Numbered from the stretch's first letter, positions 16,931-26,564 are shown. The stretch is DNA of 64,000 nucleotides from Comamonadaceae bacterium (GCA_947479935.1 CANKBG010000011.1:1-64000), one strand, 5' to 3'. The notes: generated by a model from the letters alone, not told the origin. Made by a program: numbers and translations.

Positions 16931-17899
16931 GTGTCTTCGTTTGTGTTCCAACGTTTCTTTAGTTTTTTCATCACGTTGGCTGTGACGTCGGTGGTCGTAT
17001 TTGGCGTACTTGAGTGGTTGCCTGGCAATGCAGCACAGGTTATTTTGGGCGAAACTGCCACCCCTGAATCCTTGGCAGCCATGGAAGAAAAGCTGGGCTT
17101 GAACCAGCCCGCCTTGAACCGCTATTTCCAATGGACTGGCGGCCTGCTTCAAGGCCATTCCGGCATGAGCATCTCCTACGACACCCCTACGGCAGAGCTC
17201 ATGCTGGAGCGCATGCATGTCACTCTGCCTTTGGCCATCATGGCCATGGGCCTTACGGTGGTCATAGCGCTTTGCCTTGGCTTGTATGCTGCTTCCAAAC
17301 AAAACAGCTCGGTTGATATGGGCGTAATGACGCTCAGCCAATTGGGTTTGGCTTTGCCGAATTTTTGGTTGGCCATCCTTTTGATATTGTTGTTTGCAGT
17401 GCATTTGCAATGGGTGAGTGCAGGTGGATTTCCAGGTTGGTCTGCAGACAATGGGGGTGGGCTTCGGGCGGGGTTAGCTGCCCTGCTTTTACCTGCCATG
17501 GCTTTGGCCGCTGTGCAAACGGCCATCCTCACGCGCGTCACGCGGTCTGCAGTCATTGAATCAATGTCGGAAGACTATGTCCGCACTGCAAGGGCCAAGG
17601 GTTTGTCTAAGTCTCAAGTGCTTTGGCGCCATGTGCTTCGCAACGCTATGATTCCGGTGGTCACCGTCATGGGTTTGCAATTTGGCAATCTCATCACCAG
17701 CGCCATCGTGATTGAAAACGTGTTTGTCTTGCCCGGCATTGGACGCCTCATTTTTCAGGCCATAGCCAACCGCGATCTGATTGTGGTGCGCGATGTGGTC
17801 ATGCTTTTATCGGCCATGGTCATTTTGATTAACTTCTTAATTGACTTGCTTTACGCGTGGATCGATCCGCGACTCAAGACAGTTGCTGCAGGTTCATGA
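16931..17899 (+). CDS. peptide/nickel-type ABC transporter permease, DppB-like
   Basis: Inner-membrane permease of the DppB/OppB family, 322 aa, six predicted membrane segments. The N-terminal DppB block SFFITLAVTSVVVFGVLEWLPG and the EAA cytoplasmic loop RTARAKGLSKSQVLWRHVLRNA are clear. GTG at 16931 is preceded by AAGGAT, a fair ribosome-binding site. The next permease gene starts in an ATGA overlap with its stop. It is first of five transporter genes (B, C, D, F, A order), divergent from the P1 peptidase. Confidence 0.92.
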   Translation: MSSFVFQRFFSFFITLAVTSVVVFGVLEWLPGNAAQVILGETATPESLAAMEEKLGLNQPALNRYFQWTGGLLQGHSGMSISYDTPTAELMLERMHVTLPLAIMAMGLTVVIALCLGLYAASKQNSSVDMGVMTLSQLGLALPNFWLAILLILLFAVHLQWVSAGGFPGWSADNGGGLRAGLAALLLPAMALAAVQTAILTRVTRSAVIESMSEDYVRTARAKGLSKSQVLWRHVLRNAMIPVVTVMGLQFGNLITSAIVIENVFVLPGIGRLIFQAIANRDLIVVRDVVMLLSAMVILINFLIDLLYAWIDPRLKTVAAGS

Positions 17900-18741
17900 G
17901 CAACATGAACCCATTTCTCAAACGAGCCCTGAAGCATCCTAGTTTCGTGGCGGGTTCTACTGTTGTATTGTTGCTTGTAGTCAGTGCTTTCATTTCATTG
18001 TTTTGGTCGCCTTATCCAGTGGGCGACATTGACATTCCTCATAAATTAGCGGCCTCCAGTGCACAACATTGGTTTGGCACCGACAGCTTGGGGCGCGACA
18101 TTGCCTCCTTGTTATTGGTAGGCAGTCAAAACTCCTTGTTGGTGGGTTTCATTGCCGTAGGAATTGGCTTGGGGGCTGGCGTTCCTATGGGTTTATTGGC
18201 ATCTGCCAGGCGTGGATGGGTTGAAGAGGTGGTGATGCGCGCTGCCGATTTCACCTTCGCTTTCCCGGCTTTGTTGTCAGCCATCTTGCTCACGTCTATC
18301 TACGGGCCTGGCTTGGTGGTCAGTATCACAGCCATTGGCATTTTCAACATACCAGTGTTTGCACGCATCACGCGTGGCGCCGCCAATTCAGTGTGGTCTC
18401 GCGACTACACCCTCGCTGCCAGGGTTGCAGGTAAAACCAAATGGGCTATCACTTGGGAGCACGTACTGCCTAATATTGCAAGTGTGCTCATTGTTCAAGC
18501 CACTGTGCAATTTGCCATTGCCATTTTGGCTGAGGCCGCCCTGTCGTATTTAGGTTTGGGCACACAACCCCCTCAACCCAGTTGGGGCCGTATGCTGAAC
18601 GAAGCGCAGTCGCAAATGTTCCAAGCCCCCATGTTGGCTGTCTACCCCGGTGTGGCCATTGCACTGGCTGTGCTGGGCTTCAATCTCATGGGTGATGGCC
18701 TTCGCGACCTGCTCGATCCACGCTTGTCCAGAATAAGATAA
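17896..18741 (+). CDS. peptide-type ABC transporter permease, DppC-like
   Basis: Second permease, DppC/OppC family, 281 aa. The ATG at 17896 overlaps the previous stop (ATGA), so the two are translationally coupled. It has the DppC N-terminal periplasmic segment with HWFGTDSLGRDIASLLLVG and the EAA loop YTLAARVAGKTKWAITWEHV, ending in LMGDGLRDLLDPRL, the usual end of this family. It pairs with the DppB-like permease to form the channel. Confidence 0.92.
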   Translation: MSNMNPFLKRALKHPSFVAGSTVVLLLVVSAFISLFWSPYPVGDIDIPHKLAASSAQHWFGTDSLGRDIASLLLVGSQNSLLVGFIAVGIGLGAGVPMGLLASARRGWVEEVVMRAADFTFAFPALLSAILLTSIYGPGLVVSITAIGIFNIPVFARITRGAANSVWSRDYTLAARVAGKTKWAITWEHVLPNIASVLIVQATVQFAIAILAEAALSYLGLGTQPPQPSWGRMLNEAQSQMFQAPMLAVYPGVAIALAVLGFNLMGDGLRDLLDPRLSRIR

Positions 18742-18751
18742 GCCTCTACGC

Positions 18752-19801
18752 ATGAACCCCTCAAGCCCTGACTCTCATTCACAACAGATACCCTTGCTGT
18801 CAGTTCGTGATTTGCGCGTGGCACTTCAAACTGTGCACGGCCATGTGGAAGCATTGCGCGGTGTGAGCTTTGTCATGCAACGCGGCGAAACCTTGGGCTT
18901 GATAGGGGAAAGCGGTTGCGGCAAATCTCTCACAGCATTGGCCGTCATGGGCTTGCTGCCAGAACGGACCCAAGTGACAGGCTCTGTTCAACTGAATGGC
19001 ACTGAACTCACTCAAATGACTGACGCTGCACTTTGCAAAGTGCGAGGTGCTCGCATGGCCATGATTTTTCAGGAGCCCATGACAGCGCTAAATCCATTGC
19101 ATCCTATTTGGAAGCAAATTGCTGAACCACTTCAGTTGCATCAGGGCATGACTATGGCTGCGGCTAAATCGCGTGCGCTGGAATTGCTAGAGCGTGTGCA
19201 ATTGCCACGGGCTAAAGAGCGACTTGACGCCTATCCGCACCAACTCTCTGGCGGGCAACGGCAGCGCGTGATGATCTCCATCGCTCTCGCTTGTCAACCC
19301 GATATTCTCATTGCTGACGAACCCACTACAGCGCTGGATGTGACCGTGCAAAAAGAAGTGTTGTCACTGATTCGCCAATTGGTTACCGAAGAAGGTATGG
19401 GCTTGCTACTCATCAGCCACGACTTGGGCCTGATGCGCGATCAGGTCGACCGCGTCATGGTGATGTACGGCGGCACGGTAGTGGAGAGCGCCCGTACGAC
19501 AGCATTGTTTAGAAAACGCGTACACCCTTACACACAAGGCCTGTTTGCAGCCCGTCCTCAATTGGGCTTAAAACGCGGCACTCGCTTGCAAACTATCCCT
19601 GGTAAGGTTCCCGAAATTTTCAACTGGCCACAAGGTTGTGCATTTGCAGATCGTTGCCCTGATGCTGAAGCCAATTGCCGAATGGCGGTACCATCACCTG
19701 AAAAAATTACGTCAAATCTCAATACCGATGCGGCCCCTTTGCCTGCCCATGAACATTGGGTGAGTTGCCTGAAGTGGCAGCAACTGGGGGCATCTGCATG
19801 A
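18752..19801 (+). CDS. peptide-type ABC transporter ATPase, DppD-like
   Basis: ATP-binding subunit, 349 aa. Walker A is GESGCGKS (about residue 50), the signature LSGGQRQRVMISIAL and Walker B ILIADEPTTALD follow in order. The C-terminal oligopeptide-transporter region with GCAFADRCPDAEANC has the cysteine cluster typical of DppD/OppD, which in some members binds an iron-sulfur cluster. It starts 10 bp after the permease gene and ends in an ATGA overlap with the next ATPase. Confidence 0.92.
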   Translation: MNPSSPDSHSQQIPLLSVRDLRVALQTVHGHVEALRGVSFVMQRGETLGLIGESGCGKSLTALAVMGLLPERTQVTGSVQLNGTELTQMTDAALCKVRGARMAMIFQEPMTALNPLHPIWKQIAEPLQLHQGMTMAAAKSRALELLERVQLPRAKERLDAYPHQLSGGQRQRVMISIALACQPDILIADEPTTALDVTVQKEVLSLIRQLVTEEGMGLLLISHDLGLMRDQVDRVMVMYGGTVVESARTTALFRKRVHPYTQGLFAARPQLGLKRGTRLQTIPGKVPEIFNWPQGCAFADRCPDAEANCRMAVPSPEKITSNLNTDAAPLPAHEHWVSCLKWQQLGASA

Positions 19802-20619
19802 GTGCCCATCCAAAAGTTTTGCTGGACGTGCAACATGTGAGTCAGCATTACGCCTTGCCCAAAACTTCCTTCCTATCCAAGGCAGGTCAACTCCAAGCTT
19901 TGACCGATGTGAGTTTTAAATTGGAAGCTGGCAAGAATTTAGGCATTGTGGGAGAGTCTGGCTCTGGCAAATCTACCTTGGCCAGATTGGTCATGGCCCT
20001 TGAGAAACCAACACAAGGACAGATTTTTTATAAAGAACAAAATCTGAATGCATTGCCTGCAAACATGTTGCGAGAAATTCGAAGCGATTTTCAAATGGTA
20101 TTTCAAGACCCTTATGGGTCACTCGATCCACGGCAAACAATTTTGCGCATTGTGAGCGAGCCTCTTCACAGCACTTTGGACATCGCATCCGGTCAGTCAC
20201 TCAATGCACTTGATTTAAAAGACCGCGCCGCGACGGCCTTAACGGAGGTGGGATTGCGGGCGTCTGATTTAAACAAGTACCCGCACGAATTTTCGGGTGG
20301 CCAGCGCCAGCGCATTGCCATTGCCCGTGCGCTCATCACTCGGCCTTCGCTGATTGTGGCCGACGAACCCGTCAGCGCCCTAGATGTCTCGGTGCAAGCC
20401 CAAGTGCTCAACCTGCTGATGGACCTGCAGGACCGATTTGGCTTGAGTTACTTGTTTATCAGCCACGATCTTGCAGTTGTCAACCTGATGTGCGACGATG
20501 TCATCGTTTTGCAGCACGGGCAGGTGGTGGAAGCAGGCTCAGCCGAAGATATTTTCCAAAATGCACAGCATGCTTACACTCAAGCTTTGCTGTCGGCCAT
20601 TCTAGGAAATTCACATTGA
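19798..20619 (+). CDS. peptide-type ABC transporter ATPase, DppF-like
   Basis: Second ATP-binding subunit, 273 aa, start in the ATGA overlap at 19798. Walker A GESGSGKSTLARLVM, the Q-loop MVFQDPYGSLDPR, signature FSGGQRQRIAIARAL and Walker B LIVADEPVSALDVS are present. DppF members normally end with a cysteine cluster; this one stops soon after HAYTQALLSAI, so it is slightly shorter than many. It completes the heterodimeric ATPase with the DppD-like subunit. Confidence 0.92.
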   Translation: MSAHPKVLLDVQHVSQHYALPKTSFLSKAGQLQALTDVSFKLEAGKNLGIVGESGSGKSTLARLVMALEKPTQGQIFYKEQNLNALPANMLREIRSDFQMVFQDPYGSLDPRQTILRIVSEPLHSTLDIASGQSLNALDLKDRAATALTEVGLRASDLNKYPHEFSGGQRQRIAIARALITRPSLIVADEPVSALDVSVQAQVLNLLMDLQDRFGLSYLFISHDLAVVNLMCDDVIVLQHGQVVEAGSAEDIFQNAQHAYTQALLSAILGNSH

Positions 20620-20667
20620 ATTCTCGTGATGTAACCCAAGCATTTCAACACGAAGTCTAATTTTTTG

Positions 20668-22203
20668 ATGAAGAAGTTTTTCATGACACAAGCACCACGT
20701 TCAACGCGACGTCAGTTAGGCCAATTTGGCTTTGCCCTGATGATTGCTTCCTGCCTGATTCTGCTAAACCCTGCCGCACATGGACAGTCCAGAAAAGACA
20801 GCGTGGTGGTGGGTATGATTTTGGAACCCACCAGCCTTGACCCCACCACTGCACCAGCCGCAGCCATTGGTGAGGTGGTGCACTACAACATCTTAGAAGG
20901 CTTGACCAAAATCAATATGGATGGTGCCATCACACCCTTGCTGGCTGAAAGCTGGGTCATGGATGCCGATGGCAAAGCCTTCACTTTCAAATTGCGTAAA
21001 GGCGTGAAGTTTCAAGATGGCGCACCCTTCGACTCTGCCGCTGTGAAGTTCAGCTTTGATCGCGCTAAAGCCGAGAAGAGTACCAACAAAGCCAAAGGCG
21101 CTGTGTTCAATAACATTGCCCACATCTCAACGCCCGATGCGCACACTGTGGTCTTGGTTTTAACCAACCCCGATGGCAATTTTTTATTCCGCATGGGCGA
21201 AAACACCGCAGTCATTTTGCACCCTAACTCTGCTGACAATGCGGCTACCAAGCCGATCGGCACAGGCCCTTACAAATTAGAAAACTGGGCCAAAGGCACT
21301 GCTGTCACATTGACAAAATGGGAAGGTTTTCGTGATGCAAGCAACGTCAAAATGAAAAAAGTCACTTTTCGATTCATCAACGATTCCTCCGCGCAAGTGG
21401 CCGCCCTGTTGGCCGGCGACATTGATGGTATGCCCCGCTTTCAGTCTCCCCAAAGTTTGAAGCAATTCCAATCCGACAAACGCTTCATGGTTGAAATGGG
21501 CAGCTCGGCCGGCAAAGGCATCATGACCATCAACAACAAAAAGAAACCCTTTGACGATGTGCGCGTCAGGCGTGCTTTGTCGCACGCCATTGATAAGAAT
21601 GCTTTCATTGATGGCGTGTTTGAAGGTTTGGCCAAACCCATTGGCAGCCACATGGCACCCACTGATGCAGGCTATGTGGATCTCACTGGTCAATATGCTT
21701 ATGACCCCGAAAAAGCCAAGTCTCTGCTCAAAGAAGCCGGCGTGCAGACGCCTTTGAATGTGATCCTCACTTTGCCTCCTCCACCCTACGCGCGCAAAGG
21801 CGGAGAAATTTTAGCGGCTCAGTTGGCCAAGGTTGGCATCGTGGCCAAAATAGAGAATGTTGAATGGGCCCAATGGCTAGGTGGCGCCTTCAAAGGCAAC
21901 TTTGACTTGACTGTCATTAACCACGTAGAGCCTCTCGACTATATGGCCTATGCCAACCCTCAGTACTACTGGGGTTACGACAGCAAGGCCTTCCGCGATT
22001 TGGCGGCCAAGCACTCTGCCACCGCTGGTGCCAAAGACCGCATCAAATTGTTTGGCGACATGCAACGCATGATTGCCAATGACGCGGTCAATGTATTCTT
22101 GTTCAATGCCACCAACACGGCGGTCTACAAGAAGGGCTTAAAAGGCTTGTGGTCGAGTTCTCCCATTTTTGCCAACGACATGGCATCAGTTTCCTGGAAT
22201 TAA
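20668..22203 (+). CDS. peptide-type ABC transporter substrate-binding protein, DppA-like
   Basis: Periplasmic binding protein of the SBP_bac_5 family, 511 aa from ATG 20668 (another ATG at 20683 is possible). The signal peptide ends near AAHGQS. Family marks are VVVGMILEPTSLDP, HYNILEGLTKI, TFKLRKGVKFQDGAPF, GTGPYKLENWAKG and VRRALSHAIDKNAF. It lies 48 bp after the second ATPase gene and closes the transporter operon. Ligand may be a peptide, but the family also binds opines, nickel and glutathione; linkage to a P1 peptidase favours a peptide-like amide. Confidence 0.9.
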   Translation: MKKFFMTQAPRSTRRQLGQFGFALMIASCLILLNPAAHGQSRKDSVVVGMILEPTSLDPTTAPAAAIGEVVHYNILEGLTKINMDGAITPLLAESWVMDADGKAFTFKLRKGVKFQDGAPFDSAAVKFSFDRAKAEKSTNKAKGAVFNNIAHISTPDAHTVVLVLTNPDGNFLFRMGENTAVILHPNSADNAATKPIGTGPYKLENWAKGTAVTLTKWEGFRDASNVKMKKVTFRFINDSSAQVAALLAGDIDGMPRFQSPQSLKQFQSDKRFMVEMGSSAGKGIMTINNKKKPFDDVRVRRALSHAIDKNAFIDGVFEGLAKPIGSHMAPTDAGYVDLTGQYAYDPEKAKSLLKEAGVQTPLNVILTLPPPPYARKGGEILAAQLAKVGIVAKIENVEWAQWLGGAFKGNFDLTVINHVEPLDYMAYANPQYYWGYDSKAFRDLAAKHSATAGAKDRIKLFGDMQRMIANDAVNVFLFNATNTAVYKKGLKGLWSSSPIFANDMASVSWN

Positions 22204-22206
22204 TTT

Positions 22207-23217
22207 ATGAAAATTTTGGTGACAGGTGGTACAGGCTATATCGGTAGCCACACATGTGTGCAGTTGATCGAAAAAGGCTGGCAGCCTGTCATCATTGACT
22301 CTTTGGTCAATTCCAAAATCAGCGTTTTAGACCGCATCCAAAAAATCACGGGTACACGCCCTTCTTTTATTCAAGGCGATGTACGCGAAGGTGATTTGCT
22401 GAAGAAGGTTTTAAGAGAGCATGCCATTGAGGCAGTGATTCATTTTGCCGGCTTAAAAGCGGTGGGCGAATCTATCAACATGCCCTTGAATTACTACGAC
22501 AACAATGTACATGGCAGCATGGTACTCATGGAAGCCATGAAACAGTGCAAGGTCAAAACACTTGTGTTCAGTTCTTCGGCCACGGTTTATGGCGATGCGG
22601 CAGAAATGCCTTTGAAAGAAGATGCGCCCACGTCTGCCACCAACCCCTACGGTCAAAGCAAATTGATGGTGGAGAAAATCATTGCAGATCTTTGCGCATC
22701 AGAACCTGGTTGGTCCATCACAGCACTACGTTACTTCAATCCAGTAGGTGCTCATGTCAGCGGCTTAATTGGCGAAGATCCACAGGGCATTCCCAATAAT
22801 TTAATGCCCTTTTTAGCGCAAGTGGCTGTTGGAAGACGAGAAGAACTAAAGGTATTTGGCAACGACTACAAAACACCAGATGGCACGGGTGTGAGAGACT
22901 ATATTCACGTGATTGATCTTGCCAAGGGGCATCTTTCCGCCTTAACCCATGGCCATGGCAAAGCAGGCCATCATGTCTTTAATTTAGGCACTGGCAAAGG
23001 CAACAGCGTCCTTGAAATGCTCAACGCATTTGGAAAAGCTTGCGGCAAAGAACTGAAGTGCAAATTTGTATCGCGCAGACCAGGAGATGTAGCTGCATCA
23101 TGGGCAGACCCTCACAAAGCTCAATCCGTCTTAGGTTGGCAAGCCGAAAAATCAATCGATGACATGTGCCAAGACACTTGGCGCTGGCAGTCTCAGAATC
23201 CAACGGGATATCCCTGA
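22207..23217 (+). CDS. galE: UDP-glucose 4-epimerase
   Basis: Short-chain dehydrogenase that interconverts UDP-glucose and UDP-galactose for surface polysaccharides. 336 aa, the standard length. The NAD loop GGTGYIGSHTCVQL is at residues 7-20; the SSSATVYG strand and the YGQSK catalytic pair follow, then ALRYFNPVGAH and the GTGVRDYIHV block of GalE. It begins only 3 bp after the binding-protein gene, so it may be co-transcribed with the transporter although it has no obvious role there. Confidence 0.95.
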   Translation: MKILVTGGTGYIGSHTCVQLIEKGWQPVIIDSLVNSKISVLDRIQKITGTRPSFIQGDVREGDLLKKVLREHAIEAVIHFAGLKAVGESINMPLNYYDNNVHGSMVLMEAMKQCKVKTLVFSSSATVYGDAAEMPLKEDAPTSATNPYGQSKLMVEKIIADLCASEPGWSITALRYFNPVGAHVSGLIGEDPQGIPNNLMPFLAQVAVGRREELKVFGNDYKTPDGTGVRDYIHVIDLAKGHLSALTHGHGKAGHHVFNLGTGKGNSVLEMLNAFGKACGKELKCKFVSRRPGDVAASWADPHKAQSVLGWQAEKSIDDMCQDTWRWQSQNPTGYP

Positions 23218-23310
23218 AACACTGACTTGGTATGCCTTTTGCTTTTTAGCATCTGTTAAAGTCTTCCACAGAATCATATCAACCGTTTTGGTGCATACAA
23301 AGGATCTTTC

Positions 23311-24162
23311 ATGTCACGTTCCCTCGCCTCTTCCCCTACTTTTAAAAAATCTTGCTTAGCTGTTGTTGCTGGTTTGGCCAGCTTGGCCTTAGCCCCTGCG
23401 CAAGCTGCAAACTGGAGTGATACCTCTGTAGGCATGCGTTATGTCTCTGAGCAATCAGAACCCGGTGTCACTGACAGTGTGTCTAAGAATGTGATGAACT
23501 TCACCCACGTGAGTGGCGATAATTTGGGCTCCAACTTCTTCACCATCGACTTACTTAAATCAAGCAGCGTCGACCCTAGCAACAAAGGTCCTAGTGGCGC
23601 GCAAGAATGGTACGGCTTTTACAAACGCAGCTTCTCTTTGAGTGCCATGACAGGCAACAAGAGCGGCTACGGTATTGCCAAAGACCTGAGCCTCATTGCA
23701 CGTTTCGACGCAGGCACCAAAAACACCACTTTTGCACCATCACCGCGCAAAGTGCGTTTAGGTATGAGTGCCGCCATGCCCGTCACAGCGGGCTTCTGGG
23801 ATGTAGGCGTAGAAGTGATGAAAGAATCCAATCACAACGGCATTGTGGGCAAAGACGTGAGTTTCTCATCTGCCCCGGTTTTCACAACCGCTTGGTCTGT
23901 CGCCATGGGTCCAGGTAGCTTCACTGGTTTTCTCGACATTGTGGGTGCGAAAGGTAAAGATGGCTTTGGTGAAGAAACCAAGACAGAGACTTTGGGTCGC
24001 GCACTCTACATGATCGACGTTGCTGGGCCTAAAGGTGGTTTGAAAGCTGGCGTAGGGATGGAGTACTGGAACAACAAGTTTGGCTGTCACAACGCCAAAT
24101 CTTTCGTGAAAAACAGCTGCACGGCCACGACACCCGTGTTGGTAGTTGAATACCACATGTAA
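23311..24162 (+). CDS. exported beta-barrel protein, Tsx-like
   Basis: Exported protein of 283 aa with a clear signal peptide (hydrophobic LAVVAGLASLALAPAQAA). The mature part consists of alternating short strands and loops, as in a 12-strand outer-membrane barrel, with SDTSVGMRYVSEQSEPG, FFTIDLLKSS and a C-terminal strand ending in VLVVEYHM. This resembles nucleoside-specific Tsx-type channels. The terminal residue is Met rather than the usual Phe. Two cysteines near the end (FGCHNAKSFVKNSCT) could form a disulfide. It stands alone before a strong terminator. Family call moderate. Confidence 0.6.
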   Translation: MSRSLASSPTFKKSCLAVVAGLASLALAPAQAANWSDTSVGMRYVSEQSEPGVTDSVSKNVMNFTHVSGDNLGSNFFTIDLLKSSSVDPSNKGPSGAQEWYGFYKRSFSLSAMTGNKSGYGIAKDLSLIARFDAGTKNTTFAPSPRKVRLGMSAAMPVTAGFWDVGVEVMKESNHNGIVGKDVSFSSAPVFTTAWSVAMGPGSFTGFLDIVGAKGKDGFGEETKTETLGRALYMIDVAGPKGGLKAGVGMEYWNNKFGCHNAKSFVKNSCTATTPVLVVEYHM

Positions 24163-24169
24163 TTCAACC

Positions 24170-24197
24170 ATCGGCCACCTGAGTGGCCGATATTTTT
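24170..24197 (+). terminator. rho-independent terminator after the Tsx-like gene
   Basis: Nine-base arms ATCGGCCAC (24170-24178) and GTGGCCGAT (24183-24191) enclose a CTGA loop and run into ATTTTT. It lies 8 bp past the Tsx-like stop codon. The opposite strand lacks a U-tract, so it acts on the plus strand only. Confidence 0.88.
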
Positions 24198-24245
24198 CCA
24201 AGTCGTGGACAGCTCACAATGCCCGCGCCAATGACTTAGATGTGT

Positions 24246-25148
24246 TTAGTTTGCAGATTCATGTGTGCCGTCGTATTGTTTTCCGAGGGCTAATAAACTG
24301 GGTGTGCCAATGACTTGATTCAAAGCATCAAAGTCAAGCATCTTGTCACGCCAAGGCGTGGTAGTTTGATGCCGTTGCAAGCTGCCGTAATAAGCTTGTA
24401 ATGAATGAGCCACTGCCCGCGCCGTACCGCCTGGAAAAATCACAATCCGAAAACCAAGTTGCCCCAATTCAGCTGCACTTTGAATGGGCGTTTGACCGCC
24501 TTCCACCATATTGGCCAGCAAAGGAATTCGGTGTGAAAATTGTGCACACGCTTGTTTCATTTGTTCAGGACTTCGCAGCGCCTCAATGAACAACGCATCT
24601 ACGCCACAGGCTAAATATTTCTCAGCACGCTCTAGCGCAGCTTCCATGCCCTCAACTGCCAATGCATCGGTGCGCGCCAAAATCAGGGTGTTTGAATTTT
24701 GCCTTGCATCCAAAGCCGCACGCAATTTACCTTGCATCTCGGCCACAGGCACCACACCTTTGCCATCCAAATGCCCACATCGCTTAGGAAAAGTTTGATC
24801 TTCAATTTGAATCATGGCTGCGCCCGCGCGCTCAAAATCACGAACGGTGCGTTGCATATTCAAAGCATTACCAAAACCGGTATCAGCATCCACGATCACG
24901 GGCAAATTAACTCTATCGGTGATGTGCGCCAAGGTTTGTGCCACTTCGGTGGCCGAAGTCAGCCCAATGTCAGACCTGCCCAGTTTTGTATAGGCTATGG
25001 AGGCTCCAGATAAATACAAAGCTTCAAAGCCCGCTTGCTCTGCAATCAAGGCGCTCAAGGCATCGTAAACACCTGGCGCTAGCAAAGCTTGGTTTTGTTG
25101 AAGTCTTTGGGCCAGGCTTGGCTTGTCTGTCTGTTGTGCGTGTGTCAC
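24246..25148 (-). CDS. isocitrate lyase/PEP mutase family lyase
   Basis: TIM-barrel enzyme of the isocitrate lyase/phosphoenolpyruvate mutase superfamily, 300 aa, from a GTG start. It has VDADTGFGN (residues 86-94), the Mg2+-binding IEDQ (115-118) and the mobile loop PKRCGH (121-126). The K-[KR]-C-G-H loop marks the C-C bond lyases (2-methylisocitrate lyase, 2,3-dimethylmalate lyase, alkylmalate lyases) rather than the phosphonate mutases. It would split a 2-hydroxy dicarboxylate into pyruvate or glyoxylate plus a second acid. It is the last gene of the long minus-strand cluster; with the LeuC/LeuD-like hydro-lyase it recalls the DmdAB and Dml steps of anaerobic nicotinate breakdown. Confidence 0.87.
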   Translation of the reverse strand: MTHAQQTDKPSLAQRLQQNQALLAPGVYDALSALIAEQAGFEALYLSGASIAYTKLGRSDIGLTSATEVAQTLAHITDRVNLPVIVDADTGFGNALNMQRTVRDFERAGAAMIQIEDQTFPKRCGHLDGKGVVPVAEMQGKLRAALDARQNSNTLILARTDALAVEGMEAALERAEKYLACGVDALFIEALRSPEQMKQACAQFSHRIPLLANMVEGGQTPIQSAAELGQLGFRIVIFPGGTARAVAHSLQAYYGSLQRHQTTTPWRDKMLDFDALNQVIGTPSLLALGKQYDGTHESAN

Positions 25149-25172
25149 GTTGACTCCGTCAATTTTGTGTTT

Positions 25173-26564
25173 CTAAATTTTTTCTGCCAAGTTTTCGACC
25201 AATGGGGCTACAGCATGCGCCGCAATGTGACCACCAGCAATGGCACTCAATAAACCATTGCCCGACAAATAGCCCCAAACCTCAGAACCCGAAACGCCCC
25301 GAGCAGCGCCCCCTGCAGCAAACAAATTAGGCAAAGTCTGGCCATTCGATTTGAGCACTTGGCAATGATCATTGATGCTTAATCCACCTTGCGTGTGAAA
25401 TAACGCTCCCGTCACTTGGATGGCATGAAATGGCGCTTCTAAAGGCCGTTTAAATTGTCTGCCCATCGTATCTGGCAAAGAATTCAATACAGATGCGTTG
25501 ATTTTTTCAAAGGTCGCCGAGAGTGCAAGCTCTCTGCAACCTATCAGTGCAGCTAAAGCCTCAATGGTGCCAGCCGACTTCACGGCACCTGCGGCTTGAG
25601 CTGCCACAAAATCGGGAAAGTCTTGCGCAAATCTAAGCAGTTGTGTGTCAAAGACACTCCAAGCCCCACTCCCAGGTTGATTCAACACTTGCACTGCTGC
25701 TTCTGAATACCCTTGTGTCTCATCATGAAAGCGTTGGCCGTGTGCATTGATTTGCACGCCACCTTCCATCATGAGCGCCCAAGTAATCAGACTTCCTTGC
25801 GGAATAGCCCAAGAACCATGACCTTGATAAGCACCCATGTCGCAAAGTTCTGCCCCCAATTTAAGGCCCCATTCAATGGCACTGCCATCATTGCCGACAT
25901 GCCCTGCATATTGCGCGTCACGCATGGCCGGTAAATGCTGTTTCACCAAATCGGCGTTGCCACCAAAACCATTGCTGGCCAATATCAAGGCCTGACAAGA
26001 CAGCGAACTCAAGACGCCATCAGGCTGCATGTATTTCAAACCTAGCATCACGCCACTTGCATCCGACACCAATTCAGTCACACGGGATTGTGTGAGCACC
26101 ACCACACCCGCTGCATCGGCTGCTGCACGCAACCTAGACATCAAGCCCTCGCCTGTTTTCTCCGGCACCGCATGCATGCGATGAACACTATGGCCAGGGT
26201 ATAAAAATTGGTCCAACACATGCCAAGGTATTTGATGATGCAACTCAAGAGCATCCATGGCAGGGCCTATGGCTTCACTGTAGGCCTTGACCAAATGAGG
26301 CGCAGCTTGTCCATGGGCTTTGTTTTGAATATCTTGCGCAAACAAGGCAGGGCTGTCTTGAACATGCGCCGCACGCTGCACCCGCGTCGATGCGGCAGGC
26401 ACAAAACCAGATGACAACGCCGTGGAACCGGAAGGCACCGCATCGCGCTCAAGCACCACGCAATCTATGCCAAGCCTGTGCAGTGCCAAAGCGGCTGTTA
26501 AGCCGCAGGCACCTGCGCCCACAATGGCAACGGGGGTGTGAACTTCAGCTTCGAAAAATGTCAT
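25173..26564 (-). CDS. FAD-dependent dehydrogenase, fumarate reductase/KSTD type
   Basis: Flavoprotein of the fumarate reductase/3-ketosteroid dehydrogenase superfamily, 463 aa. The FAD loop VAIVGAGACGLTAALAL (12-28) with LERDAVPSGSTALSSGF, a middle substrate-binding cap, and the C-terminal FAD-closing block LPNLFAAGGAARGVSG with GYLSGNGLLSAIAGG are visible. Such enzymes put in or remove a carbon-carbon double bond next to a carbonyl. It has no haem-binding or FMN domain, so the electron partner is unknown. Its start overlaps the end of the isochorismatase-fold gene by four bases. Confidence 0.87.
   Translation of the reverse strand: MTFFEAEVHTPVAIVGAGACGLTAALALHRLGIDCVVLERDAVPSGSTALSSGFVPAASTRVQRAAHVQDSPALFAQDIQNKAHGQAAPHLVKAYSEAIGPAMDALELHHQIPWHVLDQFLYPGHSVHRMHAVPEKTGEGLMSRLRAAADAAGVVVLTQSRVTELVSDASGVMLGLKYMQPDGVLSSLSCQALILASNGFGGNADLVKQHLPAMRDAQYAGHVGNDGSAIEWGLKLGAELCDMGAYQGHGSWAIPQGSLITWALMMEGGVQINAHGQRFHDETQGYSEAAVQVLNQPGSGAWSVFDTQLLRFAQDFPDFVAAQAAGAVKSAGTIEALAALIGCRELALSATFEKINASVLNSLPDTMGRQFKRPLEAPFHAIQVTGALFHTQGGLSINDHCQVLKSNGQTLPNLFAAGGAARGVSGSEVWGYLSGNGLLSAIAGGHIAAHAVAPLVENLAEKI

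Noticed and set aside
24246-25148. Phosphonate biosynthesis (PEP mutase) for the isocitrate-lyase-like gene
   Set aside because: The PKRCGH loop is that of C-C lyases, and no phosphonopyruvate decarboxylase or transaminase is nearby.
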